Part shown: positions 28,362 through 36,608 of the stretch, one piece after another
How the letters are laid out: the number at the start of each line of letters is the position of its first letter
How positions within the stretch are numbered: position 1 is the stretch's first letter
NCBI GenBank assembly: GCA_965198655.1
Contig: OZ240668.1
Span: 930,001 to 994,000, forward strand
From: Lichenicola sp965198655
GTDB taxonomy: Bacteria; Pseudomonadota; Alphaproteobacteria; Acetobacterales; Acetobacteraceae
Reading direction: 5' to 3'
Length of the DNA: 64,000 nt
Translations under genes and position numbers: made by a program
Notes under the pieces: model-generated
What the model saw: only the letters and a program-made list of their open reading frames with translations
The model's database searches: none
Told to the model about the DNA's origin: nothing

Positions 28362-29357
28362 TCAACTGAACAGCAGCGCCGACATCCGGCGTCGGGCGGC
28401 AAGTGTTTCGGGCTCGCCCTGTCCCCAGGCCTCGAAGAAGCGGATCAGTTGCAGGCGAGCGGCGCCGTCGTTCCAACCGCGGTTGCGCTTGAGGATCTCC
28501 AGCAGCGCGTCGGCCGCCTCGGGACGTCGGCCCAGGCCGTTCAGGGCGGTGGCCAGCTCGTAGCGCGCGTCGTGGTCGTCGGGGTTGGCGTCGAGGCGGG
28601 CGTGCAGGCTGTCGAGGGCGTCCGCGGCGCGGCGTCCCTCCGCCAGCAGGCTCAGCGCGGCGCGCGCGCCGGCGATCTCGGGATGGTCGGCGAGCCGGGA
28701 CGGCACCTCGGCGAGTGCTGCCTCGGCCTGCTGCTCGTCGCCTAGCGCCAGCAGGGCACGCACCAGGCCGGCCCAGGCGTCGGGGCTCTCCGGCTCCTGT
28801 TCGAGCAGGGCCGAGAACAGGGCGGCGGCGTCCTCGGCACGGTTCTCGTCCAGCGCGGCCTTGGCGTCGGCCAGCAGGTCGGTGGCCGGCATGGCGCCGC
28901 CGGCGGCCTTGAGCAGCGCCTCGACGAAGCGCTTGATCTCGCTTTCCGGCAGCGCGCCCTGGAACAGGTCGAGGATCTGGCCCTGCCAGAACGCGGCCAC
29001 GGTCGGCACCGATTGCAGCGGCAGGCCGAGCTGGGAGAGCTGCGAGACCAGGGCGCGGTTGGCGTCGACGTCGATCTTGACCAGCTTGATCCGCCCGCCT
29101 GCGGCGCGGGTGACCTTTTCCAGCGCCGGGGTGAGGGTCTTGCAGGGGCCGCACCAAGTCGCCCAGAAGTCGACCAGCACCGGGACACGTCGGCTGTCCT
29201 CGATGACGTCGGCCATGAAGCTGTCCTGGTCGCCGTCGACGATGATGGCGGCGTCCGCGGAGGCGTCGGCGGGCAACTTGGCGTCGGGTGCCGGTCGAGC
29301 TCGGGATGCGGGGGCGCCGGCGGTGCCGGGCCGGGGCTGGCCGATGATGTAGTCCAT
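28362..29357 (-). CDS. thioredoxin-TPR co-chaperone (YbbN-like)
   Basis: 331 aa with a thioredoxin domain (residues about 45-150) carrying VDFWATWCGPCKTLTP, the full CGPC active site, and a C-terminal tetratricopeptide-repeat region (LFSALLEQEPESPDAWAGLVRALLALGD and similar). This is the CnoX/YbbN layout; the kept CGPC suggests real thiol chemistry, unlike E. coli YbbN. The N-terminal 40 residues are Ala/Pro-rich and disordered-looking. It is the first gene of a unit with the LON-domain protein. Confidence 0.92.
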   Translation of the reverse strand: MDYIIGQPRPGTAGAPASRARPAPDAKLPADASADAAIIVDGDQDSFMADVIEDSRRVPVLVDFWATWCGPCKTLTPALEKVTRAAGGRIKLVKIDVDANRALVSQLSQLGLPLQSVPTVAAFWQGQILDLFQGALPESEIKRFVEALLKAAGGAMPATDLLADAKAALDENRAEDAAALFSALLEQEPESPDAWAGLVRALLALGDEQQAEAALAEVPSRLADHPEIAGARAALSLLAEGRRAADALDSLHARLDANPDDHDARYELATALNGLGRRPEAADALLEILKRNRGWNDGAARLQLIRFFEAWGQGEPETLAARRRMSALLFS

Positions 29358-29520
29358 GGGTCGTTGATCCTGCACGCTGCACGCAGCGACCGCCGCGCCG
29401 TTGGAGCCGCTAACATTGTCGCCTGCCGGTCCGGGTGCAAGCTTGGACGGTCCGCCGGCAAGCGTGATCCCCTTGCGCTGGGACGGGAAGCCTTCTAAAA
29501 GCCCGCCACCGCATCGGAGC

Positions 29521-29595
29521 GCGGGCGTAGCTCAGGGGTAGAGCACAACCTTGCCAAGGTTGGGGTCGAGGGTTCGAATCCCTTCGCCCGCTCCA
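29521..29595 (+). tRNA. tRNA-Gly, anticodon GCC
   Basis: The acceptor stem GCGGGCG pairs with CGCCCGC; a D arm GCTC..GAGC, an anticodon arm CAACC-TTGCCAA-GGTTG with GCC, and a T arm with GGTTCGAATCC are all present, and CCA is encoded. The 3' 48 bases are duplicated at 45661 because the gene is the integration site of the neighbouring element. Confidence 0.97.
29548..29595 (+). repeat. attL, 48-bp direct repeat inside tRNA-Gly
   Basis: Begins in the anticodon stem of the tRNA and runs through the CCA end. It matches 45661-45708 over all 48 bases; the bases just outside (A versus G before, G versus A after) differ, so the repeat is exact in extent. Confidence 0.93.
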
Positions 29596-29694
29596 GTGGA
29601 AACCCAGCAAAAGCAGCGGCTTACACGTCCAGATTGACGGAGACTCGGTCTCTCCCCATCCTGGCCCGTCGGAACTTTTGTCGGGACTCTCTCC

Positions 29695-30807
29695 GTGACC
29701 GTCTATCGTCGGGACTCCAAGGACGGCCTCAGATGGGTCGTGGACTTCCAAATCCAGGGCGAGCGGGTCAACCGGACGCTGCCCGGAGTGAAGACGAAGC
29801 GGGCCGCTGAAGCCGCTGAAGCCCGCCTGAAGGAGGAGATGCGGAGCCGGGCACTGCTGGGCACCGGCAACGTCAGCATGACGCTGGAGACCGCGGCCCA
29901 GCGATATGCCGCCGAGCGGCTGAAGCCGAAGACCCGCAACGCCAGCGCCCTGGCGACCTACCTGAGTTACCTCGGGATGCTCCGAGACCACTTCGGCCCC
30001 GCAACCCCCGTTGAGACCATCAACAAGGCCGCCGTGGCGCACTGGTGGGCCGCTACGGTGGGCCGGGTGAAGCCCAACACCGCCAGGCGCTACCTGACCG
30101 TGCTGAAGGCCGTCCTAGCCTTCGCCAAGGAGGCCGGCGCCGGGAACGAAGTCCCGACATTCTCCCCCAAGATCCCCGACGACAGCCGGGTCCGCTGGCT
30201 GACTCCGGAGGAGGAGAAGGCGTTGCTCGCTGCCGCCCCGGCATGGCTGGGCGATCTAGTCGTGTTTTACGTGGAGACTGGCGCCCGGCGGTCCGATGCG
30301 CTGCGGCTGACGTGGCGGCACGTCCACCTACCGCCGAAGCCGAGGGCGCCAGAGGGGGCCGGGGAGGTCGCAGAAGCGCCTGAAGATGCCGCGAAGGTGC
30401 CTGCAAAGCGCCCCCGAGGGTCCATTCGGTTCTACGGGACCAAGGAGGACGCGCCCCGTGGCATCCCCATGTCGCGACGGGTCCAAGAGCTACTTGAGCG
30501 GCTGAAGGAAGCCCGTCCGAACGCCAAGCTGGACGACAAGGTGTTCCTCTGGCCGGAAGGCGAGAAGGGCGCTCTGGTGCCGGTGGGGGACTTCAAGAAG
30601 ACGTGGACGGTGGTGCGAGACAAGGCTGGGGTATCGGACGTCCACGTCCATGACCTGCGCCATACCTTCGCCTCGCGGCTGGTGATGAAGCGGGTCCCGC
30701 TGTTTGAGGTGCAGAAGCTACTTGGTCACAGCTCCATGAAGATGACGGCCCGGTATGCCCACCTCGCACCCGAGGCGTTGGAGTCCGCCATCTCCGTTTT
30801 GGACTGA
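29695..30807 (+). CDS. int: tyrosine recombinase / integrase of the element
   Basis: 370 aa, GTG start. An N-terminal arm-type binding region (YRRDSKDGLRWVVDFQIQG), a core-binding SAM-like domain (residues about 65-160), and a catalytic domain with Arg in ETGARRSDALRLTW, Lys in the FYGTKEDAPR beta hairpin, HDLRHTFASRL, LLGHSSMKMT and the nucleophile Tyr in ARYAHLAP. All catalytic residues are present, so it should be active. It is adjacent to attL, as is usual for tRNA-integrating elements, and convergent with the next gene. Confidence 0.95.
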   Translation: MTVYRRDSKDGLRWVVDFQIQGERVNRTLPGVKTKRAAEAAEARLKEEMRSRALLGTGNVSMTLETAAQRYAAERLKPKTRNASALATYLSYLGMLRDHFGPATPVETINKAAVAHWWAATVGRVKPNTARRYLTVLKAVLAFAKEAGAGNEVPTFSPKIPDDSRVRWLTPEEEKALLAAAPAWLGDLVVFYVETGARRSDALRLTWRHVHLPPKPRAPEGAGEVAEAPEDAAKVPAKRPRGSIRFYGTKEDAPRGIPMSRRVQELLERLKEARPNAKLDDKVFLWPEGEKGALVPVGDFKKTWTVVRDKAGVSDVHVHDLRHTFASRLVMKRVPLFEVQKLLGHSSMKMTARYAHLAPEALESAISVLD

Positions 30808-30811
30808 CGTA

Positions 30812-31927
30812 TCACCCCTTGGGGTAAACGACGTATAAGAAGTCAAGGTCAGTCGTCTGTAAGATCAGTTGTTGGGCCTTGTCTGCATCGGTTGCCGGAT
30901 CATGAAATTGGACAGGCACCTGTCGCCCCAGCGCCTTAGAAAGTGAAGCCGACAGGGTGTCAGCGAGCACTGCGTCTTGACGATGAAAATAGTAGAGGGA
31001 GCCCATCGGGGAAAGGTTCAAGGCAGTATAGAAGGGCCCAGCAGTCATTAGACCCTGATAGATTGGCGTAACTCCCAGCTTTTTCATTGCAGAAACCGCC
31101 TCTTCAACCTGCGGTTTGGTTAGCTCAGGCATGGCAACGGGATAGATCGAGAACGACACCCACTTCTCGCCTGATTTTTTGGCGTCCGATGCCGTCCACC
31201 GATTTCCACCGAACAACACGTAGCGAGGCACACCCAGGCCGGGAAAAGCTTTCTCGATTCCTACTGCATCGGCTTGATGGGATACTTCGACTGCGGATGC
31301 GGTTAGAGACCGCTCCACAGCGTCGAGGCGCTTGGACATCTCAGCAGCCCTGCCCAGTTCACCCTGCAACTTGGCCTGCACGTCGGCTTCGCTCTTGTCG
31401 AAGGCTGCTATCCGCGCGTCAATTTCACCCCCTCGTGCCCGTATCCTCTCAGACTGAGACCGAACATCGCTCGAAAGCTGATCTGTCCGCCGCTTGAGTG
31501 CATCGGCTTCTGTTGCCGTCTTGGCGATAGTTTCGCGTTCAGCTTGCACCAGTTTGCTGGCGTCTTGGATTTGCTTGATGGCTGTGGTGGACAGGGACCT
31601 GATTTTGCCGATCGTGTCCCCGTAGGTCTTGAAGCCGAGGTAGCCGAGCAGAGCCAGGACGGCCAAGAATAGCGGAAGAGCCAGCCAAACTGCCCGCCGT
31701 GTCCTTTTCCAGAGCAAATCTTCTGCTCCGTCAGCAACGGAACTCACAATGACTTCTTTGTCTGAAAGGTGTCCCTCTAGCTCTTGCCTAACCCGGCCCC
31801 GGATGTAGGCGTCAATTTCAGCGCCAGAGGTGAACGCCTTCAGCTTAGTTCCGCAGTGGGGGCAGAAGGCGGCTTCCTCAGGCAGGAGCTTGTCGCACGC
31901 CGGGCAGATAGGCGCGTCAACATCCAT
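30812..31927 (-). CDS. zinc-ribbon, single-membrane-segment, coiled-coil protein of unknown function
   Basis: 371 aa. Residues 7-30 hold a zinc ribbon (CPACDKLLPEEAAFCPHC), residues about 78-100 a membrane segment (LALPLFLAVLALLGYLGF), and residues 115-215 a long coiled coil rich in Glu, Lys and Ala. The C-terminal 150 residues form a folded domain of no family known to me, with YFHRQDAVLADTLSASLSKALG and a FLYVVYPKG end. The start at 31927 is favoured by a GGAG; a GTG at 31951 is possible. It sits next to the integrase, a position often used for accessory or defence genes. Confidence 0.75.
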   Translation of the reverse strand: MDVDAPICPACDKLLPEEAAFCPHCGTKLKAFTSGAEIDAYIRGRVRQELEGHLSDKEVIVSSVADGAEDLLWKRTRRAVWLALPLFLAVLALLGYLGFKTYGDTIGKIRSLSTTAIKQIQDASKLVQAERETIAKTATEADALKRRTDQLSSDVRSQSERIRARGGEIDARIAAFDKSEADVQAKLQGELGRAAEMSKRLDAVERSLTASAVEVSHQADAVGIEKAFPGLGVPRYVLFGGNRWTASDAKKSGEKWVSFSIYPVAMPELTKPQVEEAVSAMKKLGVTPIYQGLMTAGPFYTALNLSPMGSLYYFHRQDAVLADTLSASLSKALGRQVPVQFHDPATDADKAQQLILQTTDLDFLYVVYPKG

Positions 31928-32020
31928 GTCCGACTCCAAAGCCTCTAGCACTTGCTGAAATGGTGCTAGCGCAACCGCTGGCTAGCTACCATCCGGCGGA
32001 GACAACTCGATGAGGTTGTT

Positions 32021-33077
32021 TAGAGCACGTTTGCTCCTGATTGAATCAGCCTGGGGGGATTCCGGCGCGGCGGCTTTTGTGATTCAAGCTGCTGGCTGGG
32101 CAGGAGGCCAGCAGCAATGGCCAAGCCCTATTCGGACGACCTTCGTGCCCGCATTGGTTCGGCTGTCCGCGATGGCTATACGGTGCGTGAGGCAGCCGAA
32201 CTATTCGGGGTGAGTGCCGCAACGGCGGTCCGGTGTGGTCAGCGGATGCGCCAATGTGGCAGTGCAGCAGCCAAGGCGATGGGTGGCGCCCGACGCGACG
32301 TGCTGGCAGAGCACAAGGAATGGCTGCGGGACCGGATCAAGGTAGCGCCCGACCTTACTCTCGACGCTCTCGTGGCCGAACTGGCCGCTCGTGGCCTGCA
32401 AGTCAGCCGTTGGGCGGTTTGGCGGTTTTGCCGCGCCGAGAACCTGACCTTTAAAAAAAAGCATTCTACCCAGCGAGCAGGAGCGGCCGTCCATCGTTCG
32501 CCGGCGTGAATTTTGGCGCAGGCTGCAGGCGGCTCTGCCACGCAATCGCTTGGTCTTTATCGATGAGACATGGGCAAAGACCAACATGACCCGCTTGCAC
32601 GGACGATCTTTGCGGGGCACCAGGTTGCACGCCAAGGTGCCATACGGACATTGGAAAACCCTGACGTTTGTTGCAGCGCTTCGGTCAGATCGGATTGATG
32701 CGCCTTGCGTGTTCGATCAGCCGATCAATGCGGCCAGCTTCCTGGCCTGGGTCGAGCAAGCTTTGGTGCCGACGCTCAAGCCGGGCGACATCGTGGTGAT
32801 GGACAATCTTAGTTCGCACAAGAACGCCGCCGTTCGTGCGACACTCAGAGCCGCCGGCGCCAAGCTCTTCTTCCTGCCCGCTTACAGTCCCGACCTAAAC
32901 CCGATCGAGCAAGTGTTCTCCAAGCTCAAGACGCTGCTGAGAAAAGCTGCCGAAAGAACGGTAGACGCGAGCTGGAAAAGGATCGGCAGCTTGCTCGACG
33001 AGTTCAAACCGGACGAATGCGGGAACTACCTCACTGCCGCTGGATACGTTGGTTCAACCTGATGCAAACTTGCTCTA
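32021..33077 (+). mobile_element. IS630-family insertion sequence
   Basis: Ends are inverted repeats starting TAGAGCACGTTTGC on the left and (reversed) TAGAGCAAGTTTGC on the right, bordered by TA on each side, the normal IS630 target duplication. The right border falls in the stop codon of the AlpA-like gene. The transposase is in two frames joined at an A run. Confidence 0.88.
32117..33062 (+). CDS. IS630-family transposase, two frames
   Basis: The first frame (32117-32509) gives the helix-turn-helix half (MAKPYSDDLRARIGSAVRDG, VREAAELFGVS) and ends soon after LTFKKK. The second frame, open from before 32460, carries SILPSEQERPSIVRR and then the DDE half: VFIDETWAKTNM (first Asp), VVMDNLSSHK (second Asp) and PAYSPDLNPIEQVFSKLK (Glu). 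The frames differ by one base at a run of eight A (32453-32460). Skipping one A restores LTFKKSILP, so either transcriptional slippage or ribosomal frameshifting makes the full protein, or the copy is broken by one added A. Confidence 0.85.
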
Positions 33078-33386
33078 AGCGGCGAGGGCTTGTTTCATCT
33101 GCCGTAGCCATTCCCGCCGGGCTGACGCGGCTATCGCCCCGATGACCGGCCGGGGGGTCCGGGTGCTGGTCGAGCCGGGCAGGGTGTTGACGTTGGCGGC
33201 CGGGGTGACAGATGCCGCGGTCATGGCGCTGTCCAGGTCGGATTGCCGGAAGCGCGGCGACTTGCTCCCGGTCAGGTAGCTTCGGGGTAGCTTCAGGCGG
33301 TCGAGTTGACGTGGCGATATGCGAAGGTGCGATGCCGCTTCGGCACGCGTCATCCATCGCACCGCCGGGTTGGCGGTGTGCTCCAT
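33075..33386 (-). CDS. AlpA-like excisionase / helix-turn-helix protein
   Basis: 103 aa. The N-terminal half RWMTRAEAASHLRISPRQLDRLKLPRSYLTGSKSPRFRQSDLDSAM is a MerR-type winged helix as found in AlpA and phage excisionases. The C-terminal half is Ala/Thr-rich without a clear fold. The stop TAG is formed at the IS630 border; before insertion the sequence would have read TAA, so the product is unchanged. Its likely role is directing excision by the tyrosine recombinase or activating its promoter. Confidence 0.75.
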   Translation of the reverse strand: MEHTANPAVRWMTRAEAASHLRISPRQLDRLKLPRSYLTGSKSPRFRQSDLDSAMTAASVTPAANVNTLPGSTSTRTPRPVIGAIAASARREWLRQMKQALAA

Positions 33387-33474
33387 ATGGTTTCCTGGTT
33401 GTGAGGGTTGTTATCGGCTTGACAGGCCGACGCGACTGCCGAACTGTGTTCGGAAACGCAACGATAGGTGGATC

Positions 33475-33834
33475 GTGATAGCTAAAGGTTGTGCTTTAGC
33501 CTGTCTGGTCTTAGCTGCTCGCCCAGCTCTAGCCGTCAGCTACTACGGGTCGGGCGTTTTCACTTGTATAGCGATGACAAACGACCGCGCCCTCGCGAAC
33601 AGCGGGCAGAATGCAATGTCCATCTATTTGGATGACCAGTGGATAGAAGGCTTCATCTCCGCGCTAAACTCCGCCTACCAAGTCGAAGGCTTCGGAGGCT
33701 CATCCGGAGAAGTCGTGCTGAGCGAGGTCGAGGCATATTGTGTGGCGCATCCGCAAGCGACGATCGCAGCCGCAGCGGCGGAGATTTTCGATCGAAACGG
33801 CCGCCCCGCTACCCCGCTTCACCTTGAACAATGA
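33475..33834 (+). CDS. small secreted protein, Rap1a/HdeA-like
   Basis: 119 aa with GTG start preceded by AGGTGG. Residues 2-20 form a signal peptide (IAKGCALACLVLAARPALA). The mature part has an IEGFISALNSAYQ helix and a C-terminal EAYCVAHPQATIAAAAAEIFD helix, the general pattern of small helical periplasmic proteins with two Cys such as the Rap1a immunity family. The match is loose. It is the only plus-strand gene between the IS elements and may be a lysogenic-conversion gene. Confidence 0.55.
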   Translation: MIAKGCALACLVLAARPALAVSYYGSGVFTCIAMTNDRALANSGQNAMSIYLDDQWIEGFISALNSAYQVEGFGGSSGEVVLSEVEAYCVAHPQATIAAAAAEIFDRNGRPATPLHLEQ

Positions 33835-33859
33835 ACCTTCTAGCCTGAGAAATGGCCGA

Positions 33860-33946
33860 GCAACTGAGGCTAAAAACTCCCCTGCAACTCGTTGATTTTC
33901 CTAAGTTGCTAGTTTCCCCCTACGTAGTGAGCAGCAACTAGCAACT
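33860..33946. repeat. five GCAACT words and an 11-bp inverted repeat beside the RepA-like gene
   Basis: GCAACT occurs at 33860, 33884, 33934 and 33941 and in reverse as AGTTGC at 33904. AGTTGCTAGTT (33904-33914) and AACTAGCAACT (33936-33946) are exact reverse complements across 21 bases. The cluster lies in the convergent gap just after the ATPase stop. It may be an iteron-type origin for the RepA-like protein, or a shared terminator. Confidence 0.45.
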
Positions 33947-33962
33947 GGCCCCCATTTGGGAC

Positions 33963-34988
33963 CTAGAAATCGGCCGTGCGGGGCCCTTCAAACCCCCCTG
34001 TCATCCCCTCCGACAGGCACCCGTCCCACTGCTCTCGCGTGATGGCGTTCGCCGCGATGGCCTTCGTCTTGACCTTGCTAACCTTGCTCTTGTCCCAACC
34101 CAGCGCCTCCGCAACCTGGTCTTGGGTCCCGTAGCGGCAGCTCTCGACGGCCTCCACAAGCTGGCTGATCTCCTCCGACAGCGCCGCCCGACTGGCCCAT
34201 TTGGCGCCCGTCTCGGCCACCGGCAACGTCGCCTCGAAGGGCCTTGTGGAGGCCGTTGGGGTGCCTCGATATTTCGTCCATTCCAACGAGAACGCGGTTC
34301 CGGCGGACGCCCGGTGTCCGTTGACCGGCTTAAGGCCGATGATCACCTCGAAGGTAGTTGCCAGCTTGCTCGACCCTCGGAACGTCTCCCCGCTCTTGCC
34401 GCTGTGGTGGACGAGGATGCAGGCCCGCCCTTCCTGCTTCAACCGGAGCAGAAACGCCAGCACGGGGGACATTGCCGCCGCCTCGTTCTCGTCCGCCACC
34501 TCGGCAAGCGTGCTGAAGTTGTCCAGTATGATCAGGTCTGTGTCCAACGCCCGCGCCTGATCCACGATGGCTGTCCGGCCGTCTTCCGTCGCCAGGTCCG
34601 GGAACCGCACGTCCGCCCCCTGGTGCTGCCGTGACAGGACCGTCAGGTTCCTCCCTGCCGCCGCCAAGTCGCACCCGTCGATCGTCCCGGACAGCATCTG
34701 CAACCGCTCTTGTAGGTCAATGATGCTCATCTCGCCGTCCACGAACAGCACGTTGCGGGGCTTGTCCGATCGCCAGCCGAGCAATTCCCCGCCGCCCGCG
34801 ACAGCGAGCGCCAGCGACAGGCTAAGCATCGTCTTCCCAAGTCCGCTAGACGCCCAGAGCATGGCGCTTTCGCCCTGCCGAAGCCACGGCGCGACAAGGT
34901 GTTCCCGAACGGGGAACTGATGGGCGAGGAGGTGGGCCAGCGAGATGGTCTTAAGGCTGCCCTCCGGCTGCCGTGTGGTGGTCTTCAT
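33963..34988 (-). CDS. RepA-like AAA ATPase (KaiC/RecA fold)
   Basis: 341 aa. Walker A in LWASSGLGKTMLSLSLA (residues about 45-61), FVDGEMSI with the acidic residue typical of the RepA/AAA_25 group, Walker B in DLIILDNFSTLAEV, and CILVHHSGKSGETFRGSS, the sensor region of hexameric RSF1010-type RepA helicases. The C-terminus has a helix-turn-helix (TQDQVAEALGWDKSKVSKVK). Used by plasmids, satellites and some phages to start replication. It is read toward the GCAACT cluster and starts after a conserved leader shared with the next gene. Confidence 0.85.
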   Translation of the reverse strand: MKTTTRQPEGSLKTISLAHLLAHQFPVREHLVAPWLRQGESAMLWASSGLGKTMLSLSLALAVAGGGELLGWRSDKPRNVLFVDGEMSIIDLQERLQMLSGTIDGCDLAAAGRNLTVLSRQHQGADVRFPDLATEDGRTAIVDQARALDTDLIILDNFSTLAEVADENEAAAMSPVLAFLLRLKQEGRACILVHHSGKSGETFRGSSKLATTFEVIIGLKPVNGHRASAGTAFSLEWTKYRGTPTASTRPFEATLPVAETGAKWASRAALSEEISQLVEAVESCRYGTQDQVAEALGWDKSKVSKVKTKAIAANAITREQWDGCLSEGMTGGFEGPRTADF

Positions 34989-35001
34989 GGTGCCTTCTGT
35001 T

Positions 35002-35041
35002 GTCCCTGTAGAGCCGCCGGGAGACGCTGGTCGGCGTCTCC
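35002..35041 (-). repeat. leader repeat copy 1, with an 8-bp stem
   Basis: On the minus strand GCGTCTCC-CGGCGG-CTCTACAGGGAC lies 13 bases before the ATPase start. The same words occur before the next gene (35403-35427). Here GGAGACGC and GCGTCTCC (35020-35041) also form a perfect stem. Confidence 0.55.
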
Positions 35042-35082
35042 GCGCTGGCGGTGGATCGTGAAAGGTGCTGGCTTAGGCTGGA

Positions 35083-35394
35083 TCAAGCGTCCGCCCTGAC
35101 GGCCTCGCTAGGTCCCTCTACGGCCTCCCGGATGCTGTAGACTTCGCTAGACAGTTCCGCCGTCACCGCCGCGATGCTCCCGATCCGCTGCCACTGCGCA
35201 GCGTCCTGCAGGTCCACCTCGGCCGCCATGGCGCGAATTGCTCCCCAGATAGCCTGGCGGTGTTCCTCCGCTGTCAGGACTGCCCTGCTCAACGCCCCGT
35301 TGATGCGGCCCTGCTGCCGGTTGGACCGCCGCAATCCGACGAAGAGTAGCCCGAACGCCGCGGTGGGCACGAGGGCCCGTATGATGTTGTGCAT
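35083..35394 (-). CDS. small single-pass membrane protein, 103 aa
   Basis: N-terminal membrane segment (residues 5-21, IRALVPTAAFGLLFVGL) followed by a basic stretch and helices (VLTAEEHRQAIWGAIRAMAAEVDL, IGSIAAVTAELSSEVYSIREAV). No family is recognised. Small size and one N-terminal segment would suit a phage lysis accessory or an anchored regulator. The start is preceded by the leader repeat. Confidence 0.6.
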   Translation of the reverse strand: MHNIIRALVPTAAFGLLFVGLRRSNRQQGRINGALSRAVLTAEEHRQAIWGAIRAMAAEVDLQDAAQWQRIGSIAAVTAELSSEVYSIREAVEGPSEAVRADA

Positions 35395-35402
35395 GTGTTG
35401 TG

Positions 35403-35427
35403 GTCCCTGTAGAGCCGCCGGAGACGC
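35403..35427 (-). repeat. leader repeat copy 2
   Basis: 25 bases matching 35002-35027 except for one missing G. It ends eight bases before the start codon of the 103-residue membrane protein, so both copies occupy the 5' leader of a gene. Confidence 0.55.
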
Positions 35428-35504
35428 CCCATGGCGCCCCGTGCTGGCCGTTGTGTTGGTCTTTGTAGTTTTCGCTAGAGTTGTCTGCCGACTTGCTGAG
35501 CCGG

Positions 35505-36608
35505 TCAGATGCCCCGCATGAGCTGCGGCGTGAACACGGACACGTCCGCACCGGGGTTGTTAGCCTTGAACACGTCTAGGATCGCTTGCTTGTCCGTCCC
35601 GGCCGGCGTCGCCGCTATCTGGCTGATCGCCTGCTTCGCCGCTGGGGTTGTGGCGAGCTGGAACATTTGCGTGGCGTGTCGCTGGTAACTGCCGACAGCC
35701 GCCCTGTATCGGACGGGGTCGACCACCGGTCCGCGCCCGCCGAGCTTCGCCGCTGGAACGCCCTGCGCCGCCGGAGCGGCCGAACCGCCCATGGCTGCCG
35801 ACACGTCCGACGCCGCTTGATCCGGGACCGCCTGCGCCGCGGCGTGAAGCGCAACCTTATAGGCCGCGTCTCGGGTCGTAGTGCCGCCGCTGGTGAAGTT
35901 GAAGGCGGTCATGGGGTCGAGCACGGCATTTGCGGACTGGTGTAGCTGTGCGGTCGTTGTGCCCCGGCCGGTTAGGTCGACGTGCATCATGTTCGCCAGC
36001 GCCACGCCGCCCGCCGGTGCTGCGGTCGGGTCGAACGGGCCGAACTGTGGAACGATCGGCGCCGTGCTAGGCGACATGGCCACAGACGGCCCCTGGAGAC
36101 TCCCTGAAGCCCCTACAGCCTGCCCCTGCGGCATCCCTACCGGCTGACCCTGTGGGGCCCCTGTAGCGACTCCTGACGGGCTTCCTGACGGTGCTGCTGT
36201 GCGTGATGTCCCCGGCGCTGGTGCCGGTCCGACTTGGCCGGCTGCGTTTTGCATCAGGGTGGTCTGATCCGCGTCCGCCGGGCTGCCGTAGCGACCTCCC
36301 GTGGCCTCGAACAAGTCCTGTGGTGTCCTCGCACTGAGCGAAGCAGCCCCCGTGATCGGCACGTCCGAGTTGGCCTTCTTCGCGCCTCTGATGAGCTGCT
36401 TCTCCATCCAATTGCCGGCGGTGTCTGCCAGGTTCCTTCCACGCGCCTGCGCCGCAGCCTGATCGTTGGCATTCTGCAGAAGCCCAGCTTGGGTCTGAGC
36501 GTCCCCTGTAGCGGCCTGCAAAGCCGCCAATGGGCTCCCAGATGTGTCCATGCCTGTCTGCCCAACGATCCGCTGCGCAGCCGCCAAACGGGCCTCTGTG
36601 GGGCTCAT
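35505..36608 (-). CDS. phage virion-associated protein, second frame
   Basis: 367 aa, start at 36608. Ala-, Gln- and Thr-rich, mostly helical N-terminus (EARLAAAQRIVGQTGMDTSGSPLAALQAA pattern), a Gly/Pro/Gln low-complexity middle (residues 130-175) and a C-terminal region with QAISQIAATPAGTDKQAILDVF. Composition resembles ejection or internal virion proteins of podoviruses. It is in another frame than the upstream gene, whose frame runs under it for 541 bases, so the border is abnormal: either an indel has removed the upstream gene's stop, or one long gene has been split. Confidence 0.6.
   Translation of the reverse strand: MSPTEARLAAAQRIVGQTGMDTSGSPLAALQAATGDAQTQAGLLQNANDQAAAQARGRNLADTAGNWMEKQLIRGAKKANSDVPITGAASLSARTPQDLFEATGGRYGSPADADQTTLMQNAAGQVGPAPAPGTSRTAAPSGSPSGVATGAPQGQPVGMPQGQAVGASGSLQGPSVAMSPSTAPIVPQFGPFDPTAAPAGGVALANMMHVDLTGRGTTTAQLHQSANAVLDPMTAFNFTSGGTTTRDAAYKVALHAAAQAVPDQAASDVSAAMGGSAAPAAQGVPAAKLGGRGPVVDPVRYRAAVGSYQRHATQMFQLATTPAAKQAISQIAATPAGTDKQAILDVFKANNPGADVSVFTPQLMRGI

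Noticed and set aside
29596..29640. Extra att-like match (GCTTACACG) shared by the two flanks
   Set aside because: Only nine bases at different distances from the 48-bp repeat; likely chance.
33860..33946. CRISPR array
   Set aside because: The repeat is only six bases with uneven spacing; no array-like repeats were seen anywhere in the window.
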